DNA of 64,000 nucleotides from Halopseudomonas pelagia CL-AP6. Lineage in GTDB: Bacteria; Pseudomonadota; Gammaproteobacteria; Pseudomonadales; Pseudomonadaceae. A model generated the notes under the pieces. That model was not told the DNA's origin, made no database searches, and saw only the letters and a program-made list of their open reading frames with translations. The translations under genes were made by a program, and so were the position numbers. This document shows positions 19,649 to 27,451 of this stretch, in pieces (within the stretch, counting starts at the first letter, position 1; each line of letters begins with the position of its first letter). Where the stretch lies: assembly GCF_000410875.1 (NCBI RefSeq), contig NZ_AROI01000005.1, forward strand, positions 122,162 to 186,161, given 5' to 3'.

Positions 19649-20716
19649 ATGGACTGGCGACAGCGTCGTGACAATACCAATGTGAGGCTGCTGCTTGAGT
19701 TGGCAGCAGAGTTGGGTGTGTCTGCCCAGCAGTGCCTGGCCAATACCGGCTTGCAGGATCGCCCCCCCGAAGAATTCAGCTCCTTGCAGCTCTGGCAGGA
19801 GCTTGCGGTGATTCGCAACCTGGTCGCGCTGCACTCTCAACCAGGTGCTGGTTTGCGTCTGGGTCAGCGTTACCATCTGACCAGCTTGGGCTTGCTTGGC
19901 TACACCATGTTGGCCAGTCGTACGCTGATGGATGCCATTGAGGTAACCAATCAATTTCGTCCGCTGGCGATGTCGATCTGCCCGGTGAGTCTGCATCCGG
20001 ATAAAACCGGACTGTGGATGGCGCTAGACGCCAGCGTGCTGCCCGACGATGCCCGATGCCTAGTGGTCGAGCGCGGTATGGCCGCGTGGAAATGTGTTTA
20101 CAGTGAGCTGCTGCAGCGGCCGTTCATACCTCTGGCCGTGGCGTTGTGCATACCCCAGGCCGTGCCAGCGCAGCTCTACGCCGGGCACTTTGAATGCGCG
20201 GTTGATATGCAGGCCGGGCGCAATGCGATGCTGATCGCCTGGGAGGATCTGCATAGCGCGCTGCCGCTGGCCAATGCCATGACCCAGCGCACCTGCGCGA
20301 GTCTGTGTCAGCATCTGTGTGATAGCCTAGATGATATCCAGGCGCCGTTGGCGCGTCAGGTGTTGCAGAGCCTGATGAGTCACTCCGGGCGCATTCATCC
20401 GGCGCGTGACGTGGCTGGTTGGCTGGGGTTGTCCGAGCGCACGCTGCACCGGCGTCTGGCGCTGGAAGGCCATCCGTTTCGCCAGTTAGACGAACGGGTA
20501 AGGCGTAATCTGGCAGAAAGGCTGCTGGATGACAGCACCCTGGGGCTGGACGGCATAGCCCAACAATTGGGCTATGCCGAGGCTGCCAGTTTCTCTCGGG
20601 CTTTCAAACGCTGGACTGAATATTCCCCCGATCAATGGCGGCGCCAGCGAAGCACGCAGCCGCTGAATGCGTTGGCCAATGTGCTGGCCGTGATTGATTA
20701 TGAGAATGGCTCATGA
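19649..20716 (+). CDS. AraC-family transcriptional regulator (OruR/ArgR-like N-domain)
   Basis: The 355-aa protein has an N-terminal ligand-binding domain of the Arabinose_bd type (about residues 20-200) and a C-terminal AraC double helix-turn-helix (VAGWLGLSERTLHRRLALEG and DGIAQQLGYAEAASFSRAFK). It is divergent from the TauD/hydratase pair and probably controls it through the direct repeats at 19591-19627. It ends only 9 bp before the ABC ATPase gene, so it may also be the first gene of that operon, linking the exporter to the same signal. The start ATG at 19649 fits the usual family length. Confidence 0.88.
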   Translation: MDWRQRRDNTNVRLLLELAAELGVSAQQCLANTGLQDRPPEEFSSLQLWQELAVIRNLVALHSQPGAGLRLGQRYHLTSLGLLGYTMLASRTLMDAIEVTNQFRPLAMSICPVSLHPDKTGLWMALDASVLPDDARCLVVERGMAAWKCVYSELLQRPFIPLAVALCIPQAVPAQLYAGHFECAVDMQAGRNAMLIAWEDLHSALPLANAMTQRTCASLCQHLCDSLDDIQAPLARQVLQSLMSHSGRIHPARDVAGWLGLSERTLHRRLALEGHPFRQLDERVRRNLAERLLDDSTLGLDGIAQQLGYAEAASFSRAFKRWTEYSPDQWRRQRSTQPLNALANVLAVIDYENGS

Positions 20717-20725
20717 GGCACACCC

Positions 20726-21391
20726 ATGCTTGAGATAACCGGTCTGCGTAAAAGCTACGGTGGCCCGCAGGGCCGACTACAGATACTCGATGGCATTGAT
20801 CTGCAGCTACCGCGTGGTCAGACCCTGGCGCTGATGGGTGAATCCGGTAGCGGCAAAAGTACCCTGTTGCACCTGGTTGCCGCTCTGGATCAGGCCGACA
20901 GTGGCGAGATTATGGTCGGTGAGCAGCGTCTCGGCGGACTTGCCGAGACCGCTCGCGCGGCTTATCGGCGCGAACGTGTAGCGGTGATTTTCCAGCAGTT
21001 CAATCTAATACCGTCGCTGACGGTCGCGGATAACCTAGCCTTTCAGGCCCGGCTGGCTGGCCAGCTGGATGCCGAATGGCAGGCCTGGCTGACGGCGGAA
21101 CTGGGCTTGAGCGCGCTGCTGAGTCGCTACCCAGAGCAGCTTTCTGGTGGCCAGCAGCAGCGTGTTGCGGTGGGCCGCGCGCTGGCGCTGCGGCCGCCGC
21201 TGATACTGGCCGATGAACCCACCGGCAACCTGGATGAGCGTACCGCCGACGAAGTACTGGCGTTGCTGTTGACGCTGGTCGACAAGGCGGGTGCCAGTTT
21301 GTTGATGGTGACGCACAGCACGCGGTTGGCAAAGCGACTGGACCGACAAATTTTGCTTAGCAATGGGCGCGTTCAGGGTGGCACGAGTTGA
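20726..21391 (+). CDS. ABC transporter ATPase, LolD/MacB type (AttE-like)
   Basis: The 221-aa ATPase has Walker A GESGSGKST (residues 38-46), Q-loop FQQFNLIP, signature LSGGQQQRVAVGRAL and Walker B LILADEPTGNLD. This subclass drives FtsX-type permeases in export or lipoprotein handling rather than uptake. The following permease gene begins within its stop codon, so the two are translationally coupled. The set with an AttH-like lipoprotein resembles the AttEFGH system. Confidence 0.9.
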   Translation: MLEITGLRKSYGGPQGRLQILDGIDLQLPRGQTLALMGESGSGKSTLLHLVAALDQADSGEIMVGEQRLGGLAETARAAYRRERVAVIFQQFNLIPSLTVADNLAFQARLAGQLDAEWQAWLTAELGLSALLSRYPEQLSGGQQQRVAVGRALALRPPLILADEPTGNLDERTADEVLALLLTLVDKAGASLLMVTHSTRLAKRLDRQILLSNGRVQGGTS

Positions 21392-23874
21392 ACGGTGGGA
21401 TGCTTGTTCGCCTGGGCTGGACGCTGCACAGCCTGATCAGTCACTGGCGCCGTCATCCTCTGCAGTTAGGTTGTTTGCTGGTCGGATTGTGGTTGGCGAC
21501 CGCCTTGTGGACGGGCGTGCAGGCGCTCAATAGCCAGGCGCGCGACAGCTATGACCGTGCCGCACAATTGTTCGGCGGCAGTGGCCAATCCGTGCTGGTC
21601 AGCTCAGGCGGTCAGTTGATCCCGCAGGAGCGGTTCGCCGAGCTGCGGCGGGCCGGTTGGCCGGTGTCGCCACTGCTGCAGGGCAGCGTCAGCGTGACCA
21701 CCCCCGAGGGTGTGCGGCGGCTGCAACTCACGGGTATCGAGCCATTGAGTCTGCCGAGGAGTGGTGCCCTGGCTGCGGGCATGCAGAATAGCGACGCACT
21801 GGTGGATTTTATCCGCTCGCCGGGGCGTTCCTGGATAGCCGCCGATACGCTGGCCGACCTGGGGGTGAGCGCGGATGGGCTGTTGCGCCTCGCCGACGGC
21901 CGCACGTTGCCGCCGTTGCAGGTCGTTGCGGATTTGCCACCGGGTATGTTGGTGGTGGATATAGGCCGCGCCCAACAGCTGCTGAATCAACCGGGTTTGC
22001 TCAGCGAGCTGTTGGTCGACAATCAATTCGCTGCCCAGCAGCCGACTATTGCAGGTGATGTGCCATTGCTTTGGGAGTCCCGGGGCGAGGCTGATCTGCA
22101 GCGGTTGACCGACAGCTTTCATCTCAATCTGACGGCGCTTGGGTTGCTGGCCTTCGTTGTCGGTCTGTTCATTGTGCATGCCGCTGCAGGTTTGGCGGTG
22201 GAACAGCGCCGTGGCTTGATGCAAACCTTGCGTGCCTGCGGCACCAGTCTGCGTATGCTGATGGTGGCTTTGTTATGTGAACTGGTGTTGCTGGCGCTGA
22301 TTGGCGGTAGCCTGGGAGTGCTTAGCGGCTTTGCTCTGGCGGCGCTGTTGATGGGGGATGTGGCTGCCAGCTTGCGCGGATTATATGGCGCCCAGGTAGC
22401 GGGGCAACTGTCGCTGGATGCGAGTTGGTGGCTGGCGGGGCTGGGCATGAGCTTGCTGGGCACGCTATTGGCGGGCGGTAGTAGTGTGCTGACCGCCTTG
22501 CGTATGCCAGTGCTGGCCTGGGCCCGACCACAAGCCTGGCGCGAAGCCCAGGGACGAGTGGTCTTGCGGCTGAGCGTTTTGGGCATGCTGCTATTGATCG
22601 CAGCGCTCCTATTGATTCAGTACGGTACCGGCTTGTTGGCCGGGTTTGCGCTGCTTGCCTGCCTGCTACTGGGAGCGGCCTGGCTACTGCCGGTGTTTCT
22701 GTTGGGGATGTTGCGGCTGGGCGCTCGGTGGGCCCGGGGGCCGGTCAGTCAATGGTTCTGGGCAGACAGCCAACAGCAGCTGTCCGGTTTGAGTATGGCT
22801 TTAATGGCCTTGCTGTTGGCATTGGCCGCGAACGTGGGCGTCGGCAGCATGACCGAAGGCTTCCGCCAAACCTTTACCGGCTGGCTGGATCAGCGTCTGG
22901 CTGCCGATATCTATATTCGCCCGGAAAGCACGGAACAGGCGGCCGAGATCTCGACCTGGTTACAGGCACGGGCGGATGTGCGCGCGCAATTACCCAGTTG
23001 GCAGTTGGACACGCGCATCGCGGGTTGGCCGACCGAGCTCAGTGGCGTCATTGATCATCCGTTGTATGCCGAGACCTGGCCGCTGATCGAGTCCGTTGCC
23101 GATGCCTGGACGGTTCTGGCCGCCGGGGAAGGTGCCATGCTCAGCGAGCAGTTGGCCTATCGGCTCGGCCTGGCAATTGGCGATAGTCTGGTGCTGGATA
23201 CGCCTTTGGGTGAATGGCCGTTGAAGGTGCTGGGCCGCTATGCCGATTACGGTAATCCCCGCGGGCAACTATTAGTATCTGCCACCGGGTTAACGCAGCG
23301 CTGGATTGATCAACCGGTCACCAGTCTTGGCGTGCTGACGGCCGCCGGTCGCGCTGGCGAATTAGCCAGCGAGCTGCAAGTCCATTTTGCCTTGGCGGGT
23401 AATCGGGTAATCGATCAGGCTTCGCTTAAACGCTACTCGCGGGGTGTGTTCGAGCAGACCTTCGCCGCCACCGCAGCGCTCAATACCTTGACGCTGGGCG
23501 TTGCGGCCATTGCACTGTTGACCAGTTTGCTTAGTCTGGCCGACAGCCGTTTGAGCCAGTTGGCGCCGTTATGGGCCATGGGCTTGCGACCAGCACAACT
23601 GGCCGGCCTGAGTCTGCTGCAAATGCTGGTGCTGGCCGCCGTCACCTGTCTGATGGCGATTCCGTTGGGCCTGCTCCTAGCCTGGTGCCTGATTGATGTC
23701 GTCAATGTGCAGGCGTTTGGTTGGCGGTTGCCCTGGCACTGGTTCCCGGGGCAGTGGTTCTCGCTGCTCGGGTTCGCGCTGGTTGCCGTGATGCTGGCGA
23801 GTTTGGGACCCGTGTGGCGTATTGCGCGGGCGCGGCCGGGCAGCCTGCTCAGGAGTTTTGCCAATGAGAGCTGA
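21388..23874 (+). CDS. FtsX-type ABC permease, fused (AttF-AttG-like)
   Basis: This 828-aa inner-membrane protein has two FtsX-like halves. There is a helix near residues 30-45, a large periplasmic region, three to four helices around 245-365, a second cluster near 395-460, a helix at about 470, another periplasmic domain and three helices at the end (ALNTLTLGVAAIALLTSLL...; VLAAVTCLMAIPLGLLLAW; FSLLGFALVAVMLASLGPVW). The two-half design replaces the two separate permeases of AttEFGH. The TTG at 21388 has GGGTGG 6 nt upstream and overlaps the ATPase stop; the ATG at 21400 is the alternative. It overlaps the next gene by 11 bp. Confidence 0.85.
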   Translation: MNGGMLVRLGWTLHSLISHWRRHPLQLGCLLVGLWLATALWTGVQALNSQARDSYDRAAQLFGGSGQSVLVSSGGQLIPQERFAELRRAGWPVSPLLQGSVSVTTPEGVRRLQLTGIEPLSLPRSGALAAGMQNSDALVDFIRSPGRSWIAADTLADLGVSADGLLRLADGRTLPPLQVVADLPPGMLVVDIGRAQQLLNQPGLLSELLVDNQFAAQQPTIAGDVPLLWESRGEADLQRLTDSFHLNLTALGLLAFVVGLFIVHAAAGLAVEQRRGLMQTLRACGTSLRMLMVALLCELVLLALIGGSLGVLSGFALAALLMGDVAASLRGLYGAQVAGQLSLDASWWLAGLGMSLLGTLLAGGSSVLTALRMPVLAWARPQAWREAQGRVVLRLSVLGMLLLIAALLLIQYGTGLLAGFALLACLLLGAAWLLPVFLLGMLRLGARWARGPVSQWFWADSQQQLSGLSMALMALLLALAANVGVGSMTEGFRQTFTGWLDQRLAADIYIRPESTEQAAEISTWLQARADVRAQLPSWQLDTRIAGWPTELSGVIDHPLYAETWPLIESVADAWTVLAAGEGAMLSEQLAYRLGLAIGDSLVLDTPLGEWPLKVLGRYADYGNPRGQLLVSATGLTQRWIDQPVTSLGVLTAAGRAGELASELQVHFALAGNRVIDQASLKRYSRGVFEQTFAATAALNTLTLGVAAIALLTSLLSLADSRLSQLAPLWAMGLRPAQLAGLSLLQMLVLAAVTCLMAIPLGLLLAWCLIDVVNVQAFGWRLPWHWFPGQWFSLLGFALVAVMLASLGPVWRIARARPGSLLRSFANES

Positions 23875-24961
23875 GCTGAGAGCCTTGACCCTGGTGATAT
23901 TGGGTGTGCTGTTGCTTGCTTTGGCCGGCTGCGAGAAGACGCCAGCGCCGTCGAGTTCCGGCTTTGCTGGTTTGGGGCAAGCATCCGAAGGTTTTACTCA
24001 AGTAGAGCCCGGTACGCCGATTGTCTTGCCGCAGGATCATGGCGCCCACCCGGATTACCGTATCGAATGGTGGTACGTCACTGCCAACCTGACCGACGAA
24101 CAGGGCCAGAGCTGGGGTGCGCAATGGACGTTGTTCCGCCAGGCGCTTACTGCGCAAACCCCCGAGCAGGCCGAAGCTGGCTGGCAAAGTGAGCAGGTGT
24201 GGCTTGGACACGCGGCCTTGACTCATGCTGGCGGCCATCTGCATGCCGATCGCCTGGCCCGTGGCGGAGTGGGGCAAGCTGGCGTGACCGTGGAGCCATT
24301 CGAGGCCTGGATTGATGAGTGGTCTCTTAAAGCTCAGGCCAATGAACACTTGAGCCCCATGCAGGTTCACGCCAGTGGCGAGGGTTTCAGTTATCAACTG
24401 CAACTGGTATCGGAGCAGCCAATAGTGCTGCAGGGCGAGGGCGGCTACAGCCGCAAGTCCGACAGCGATCAAGCCTCCTGGTATATGAGCCAGCCGTTCT
24501 ATCAGGTGCAGGGCGAGATTGAGTGGCAGGGACAGACTCACCGTGTCAGCGGCCAGGCTTGGCTGGACCGCGAATGGAGCAGCCAGCCGCTGTCCGCCGA
24601 TCAGCAGGGCTGGGACTGGTTTTCACTGCACATGGAGGATGGCAATAAATTAATGCTGTTCCGTCTGCGCAGTGCCGACGATAGTCATTACTATTCTGGC
24701 ACCTGGATCACTGCCGAGGGCGAGACCATCCCGCTGCGGCCTGATCAGATCAGCATGCAGCCGCTCAACAGCGTTAGCGTTGCACAGCGAAGCCTGCCGA
24801 CGCGTTGGCGATTACGGGTGCCTTCACAGCAACTGGATATTGCTACTGACGCGCTTAACGATCAGGCCTGGATGGGCACCGGTATTCCTTACTGGGAAGG
24901 GCCGGTGCGTTTTTCCGGTACTCATGATGGCGAAGGTTATCTGGAGATGACCGGCTACTGA
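23864..24961 (+). CDS. AttH/CrtC-like lipocalin-fold lipoprotein
   Basis: The 365-aa product starts with a lipoprotein signal (membrane segment to LALAGC, lipid Cys23). It has the family blocks YRIEWWYVTANLTDEQGQSW and QAWLDREWSSQPL. This is the secreted-hydrolase/carotenoid-1,2-hydratase-like family, of which AttH is the ABC-linked member. Its role in the exporter is not known; it probably receives or binds a hydrophobic cargo in the periplasm or at the outer membrane. AGGAG lies 8 nt before the ATG at 23864, inside the permease gene, which supports coupled translation. There is no carotenoid gene nearby, so a pigment role is unlikely. Confidence 0.85.
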   Translation: MRAELRALTLVILGVLLLALAGCEKTPAPSSSGFAGLGQASEGFTQVEPGTPIVLPQDHGAHPDYRIEWWYVTANLTDEQGQSWGAQWTLFRQALTAQTPEQAEAGWQSEQVWLGHAALTHAGGHLHADRLARGGVGQAGVTVEPFEAWIDEWSLKAQANEHLSPMQVHASGEGFSYQLQLVSEQPIVLQGEGGYSRKSDSDQASWYMSQPFYQVQGEIEWQGQTHRVSGQAWLDREWSSQPLSADQQGWDWFSLHMEDGNKLMLFRLRSADDSHYYSGTWITAEGETIPLRPDQISMQPLNSVSVAQRSLPTRWRLRVPSQQLDIATDALNDQAWMGTGIPYWEGPVRFSGTHDGEGYLEMTGY

Positions 24962-25014
24962 TGATGCGCCCCTTTCTGGGCCTGCTGAACCCGGTGGTGT
25001 ATTGCCGTTTCATC

Positions 25015-25043
25015 TTGACTCTATTTCCAGGCCGCAGTAGATT
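25015..25043 (+). promoter_or_regulatory. Sigma-70 promoter of the ilvA leader
   Basis: TTGACT (25015-25020) and TAGATT (25038-25043) are separated by exactly 17 bp. The start is expected at about 25050, which gives a ~150-nt leader before ilvA. Confidence 0.65.
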
Positions 25044-25049
25044 CACTAC

Positions 25050-25115
25050 ATGACTTACACAAACGCTTTTTCCAGCCGCATGATTATGACCGCCATTCCA
25101 GTACTGGCGGGCTGA
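25050..25115 (+). CDS. Possible 21-residue leader peptide
   Basis: The reading frame MTYTNAFSSRMIMTAIPVLAG starts at the predicted transcription start and stops just after the first hairpin arm pair. Its second half holds Ile, Thr, Ile, Val and Leu codons, the amino acids linked to threonine dehydratase. There is no room for a Shine-Dalgarno, so translation would have to be leaderless or the true RNA start would have to be further upstream. This is the weak point of an attenuation model. Confidence 0.3.
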   Translation: MTYTNAFSSRMIMTAIPVLAG

Positions 25116-25156
25116 CTTACGGCCACTAAAAAACCCGCCTTCGAGGCGGGTTTTTT
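25090..25156 (+). promoter_or_regulatory. Attenuator-like alternative hairpins before ilvA
   Basis: Four segments can pair in competing ways: 1 = CCGCCA (25090-25095), 2 = TGGCGGG (25105-25111), 3 = CCCGCCT (25134-25140), 4 = AGGCGGG (25144-25150). Pairing 1:2 leaves 3:4 free to form a terminator, while 2:3 (six G-C pairs) would be an antiterminator. This is the order of a classical amino-acid attenuator. Confidence 0.5.
25128..25156 (+). terminator. Intrinsic terminator in the ilvA leader
   Basis: AAAAAACCCGCCT (25128-25140), a TCG loop and AGGCGGGTTTTTT (25144-25156) form a very strong terminator 42 bp before the ilvA ATG. It could end the upstream exporter operon, a short RNA from the promoter at 25015, or a regulated leader. 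Confidence 0.93.
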
Positions 25157-25160
25157 GTTT

Positions 25161-25196
25161 CTGTCTCCTGGGCTAAAGATCGATCAAGGGAGACAG
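25161..25196 (+). promoter_or_regulatory. Hairpin covering the ilvA Shine-Dalgarno
   Basis: CTGTCTCC (25161-25168) is the exact complement of GGAGACAG (25189-25196), which contains the GGAG ribosome site 5 nt before the ilvA ATG. The 20-nt loop is unstructured by eye. Formation would block initiation, so ilvA may be controlled at translation by a ligand, protein or small RNA. Confidence 0.6.
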
Positions 25197-25197
25197 C

Positions 25198-26355
25198 ATG
25201 TCACTTTCCTCATTCCAACTGAGTTCCGCCCGCGCCTGGCCTGCGGGCGCCTGCTCGCGTTCCGATCCGGATACTGTGGGTAGTGATCCCGGGCTGCGCC
25301 AGCAACTGCTGCGCGATACGGTGACGCAGATCTTGTCCGCTCCGGTTTACGATGTTGCGATTGAAACGCCGCTGCAACTGGCGGCGCGGCTCTCGGCAAC
25401 ACTGGGCAACCAGGTGCTGCTTAAGCGTGAAGATCTGCAACCGGTATTCTCATTTAAGATCCGCGGTGCCTATACCAAGGTCTCGCGTCTGAGTGCTGAG
25501 TCGCGCGCCCGGGGCGTGATCACCGCTTCCGCGGGTAACCATGCACAGGGTCTGGCGTTGGCCGCGCAGAAGCTGGGGATTGGCGCCGTTATCGTCATGC
25601 CCGTTACTACACCAGCGATCAAGGTGCACGGTGTGCGTTCGCGCGGCGCGCAGGTGCTGTTGCATGGTGATGCTTTTCCAGAGGCGCTGGCTTTTGCCCT
25701 AGCCTTGGCCGAAGAGCGCGGGCTGACTTTTGTCCCGCCTTATGATGATCCGGCGGTGATCGCCGGACAGGGCACGGTAGCCGTGGAAATACTGCGGCAA
25801 CACAGCGGGCAACTTGACGCGATATTCGTGCCCGTGGGCGGCGGCGGATTGATTGCTGGCGTCGCGGCCTATGTGAAATATCTGCGCCCGGAGATTCGGG
25901 TGATTGGTGTGGAACCGGAGGATTCCAACTGCTTGCAGGTTGCGCTGGCGGCGGGGCAGCGGGTGGTATTACCCAAGGTAGGCACCTTTGCCGATGGCGT
26001 CGCCGTCGCGCAGATCGGTGCGCACAATTTCGCCCTGTGCCGGCATTGGGTTGATGAGGTGATCACAGTGAGTACTGACGAAACCTGTGCTGCGCTGCGG
26101 GATATTTTCAACGACACGCGCTCGATCACCGAGCCCTCTGGAGCCCTGGCCGTCGCAGGCCTGAAAAACTATGTTGCCCGCGAGCAGTGCCGTGATCGGG
26201 TGCTGGTGGCGATCAATTCCGGCGCCAATATCAACTTCGATAGCTTGGGCTATGTTATCGAGCGGGCTGGTTTGCACGGACTGGCTGAGTCATCAGCCGG
26301 GGCTGGGGATGTGCAGCCAGAGTGCGAAGATGCCAAGAAATACCCAGAAACCTGA
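25198..26355 (+). CDS. ilvA: Threonine dehydratase lacking the regulatory domains
   Basis: The protein has 385 aa. The PLP catalytic domain is complete: K87 in FSFKIRGAY, the phosphate/substrate block ASAGNHAQGLALAA and the glycine-rich VPVGGGGLIAGVAAYV. It should deaminate threonine to 2-oxobutyrate, the first step to isoleucine. Biosynthetic IlvA is about 500 aa with two C-terminal ACT-like domains that bind isoleucine and valine. Here the match ends at NFDSLGYVIERAGLHG, where the regulatory part would begin, and the last ~20 residues are read antisense through the 3' end of the opposing gene. Loss of feedback inhibition is the expected result (inference). About 37 residues at the N-terminus precede the usual family start (LLRDTVTQILSA). 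Confidence 0.85.
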   Translation: MSLSSFQLSSARAWPAGACSRSDPDTVGSDPGLRQQLLRDTVTQILSAPVYDVAIETPLQLAARLSATLGNQVLLKREDLQPVFSFKIRGAYTKVSRLSAESRARGVITASAGNHAQGLALAAQKLGIGAVIVMPVTTPAIKVHGVRSRGAQVLLHGDAFPEALAFALALAEERGLTFVPPYDDPAVIAGQGTVAVEILRQHSGQLDAIFVPVGGGGLIAGVAAYVKYLRPEIRVIGVEPEDSNCLQVALAAGQRVVLPKVGTFADGVAVAQIGAHNFALCRHWVDEVITVSTDETCAALRDIFNDTRSITEPSGALAVAGLKNYVAREQCRDRVLVAINSGANINFDSLGYVIERAGLHGLAESSAGAGDVQPECEDAKKYPET

Positions 26356-26820
26356 GAACAACCAGGGCGTGCGTTTGGAGAATGACAAAGATTTGCGTTG
26401 ACCGGTGAGGCTTGATTCCCAGTCAGAAAACAGCGGAAAGTCGTCGTATGCCTTGCCAAACACAGGGTCACACTTCAACAACCCGCTCTGCTTTGAATAC
26501 CAGTGATCGATGATGTCGCAGGCGGCCTTGATGCCGGGCCAGGCGCTGAGTGAACACAGCACGCCGAACAAAGCCAGCGTAGCCGGCACCACCAGCGTGA
26601 ACAGCTTGCCCCAATCTGGATTGGTATTGGCCATGCAGGAGGCATAGGCGATTACCAGGAACGACTGGGCAGTCAGGTAGGCGTTGGTGCGGCTGGCCAG
26701 ATTGGTGGTCTCATTGAATATCTCGCACCGGTAGAACGCCAGACGATCCTTGGGCGAGCTGAACAGCTGCAGCGCAGGGTCTGCCTGAGGTGGTTCAGGT
26801 TGGTGCGGATGAACTATCAT
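26293..26820 (-). CDS. Small membrane protein of unknown function
   Basis: The 175-aa protein has a soluble N-terminus (KDRLAFYRCEIFNETTNLASR) and about three membrane segments (AYLTAQSFLVIAYASC, LFTLVVPATLALFGVLCSL, WLFSGFWVFLGIFALWL). I do not recognise the family. Its last 63 bp overlap the 3' end of ilvA on the other strand, an unusual convergent overlap. It is probably real because hydrophobic segments are well placed and no competing frame exists upstream. Confidence 0.6.
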   Translation of the reverse strand: MIVHPHQPEPPQADPALQLFSSPKDRLAFYRCEIFNETTNLASRTNAYLTAQSFLVIAYASCMANTNPDWGKLFTLVVPATLALFGVLCSLSAWPGIKAACDIIDHWYSKQSGLLKCDPVFGKAYDDFPLFSDWESSLTGQRKSLSFSKRTPWLFSGFWVFLGIFALWLHIPSPG

Positions 26821-26999
26821 GACGTTGACTCGGGTTGCCTATCTTGAACATGTGAATGATCTGTCAGATTTAAGTTCCTTGTCATGCGTCGCTTTCTCGA
26901 TTGTGTGGCGGTGATTAGGCTTGAGGTAGGACGCTGGAATTGTGACCGCAGGTCCGCTCCACCAGTCACAGGGTGAGTACTCCAAAGAACAGGTGATGT

Positions 27000-27341
27000 A
27001 TGAGTGAAGAGCTGGAAGTAACCGATATTTTGGTAGGCGACGGTGAGGAAGTGGTCAAGGGTGCCTTGATCACCACCCAGTACACGGGCATGTTGGAAGA
27101 CGGCACGGTGTTTGACTCTTCCTATGATCGCGGCAAGGCGTTTCAGTGCGTGATAGGCACTGGGCGTGTGATTAAGGGTTGGGATTTGGGCATGATGGGC
27201 ATGCGGGTGGGAGGCAAGCGCAAGTTGGTTGTGCCATCGCATCTGGGCTATGGTGCCAGTCAGTTTGGACCACACATCAAACCGAATTCGAACCTGGTAT
27301 TCGAGGTCGAGTTGCTTGAGGTGCTGACGCGCGACAGTTGA
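27000..27341 (+). CDS. FKBP-type peptidyl-prolyl isomerase
   Basis: This 113-aa single-domain isomerase catalyses cis-trans turning of X-Pro bonds. Family blocks are TTQYTGMLEDGTVFDSSYDR, VIKGWDLGMMGMRVGGKRKL and VPSHLGYGASQ, with NSNLVFEVELLEV at the end. There is no signal peptide, so it should be cytoplasmic. The ATG at 27000 has AGGTGA only 3 nt upstream, a short spacing. It stands alone between a divergent membrane gene and a binding-protein gene. Confidence 0.93.
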   Translation: MSEELEVTDILVGDGEEVVKGALITTQYTGMLEDGTVFDSSYDRGKAFQCVIGTGRVIKGWDLGMMGMRVGGKRKLVVPSHLGYGASQFGPHIKPNSNLVFEVELLEVLTRDS

Positions 27342-27451
27342 CCGGCGTAGTGAGTTATTGACGCCTTATCGGACTTGAGTGGCGTAACTGATTGTCATCG
27401 CGCAGCATGCTGCTCCGTGGTGTCCTTATTTGGGCAAATTAAGGTGCCGAC

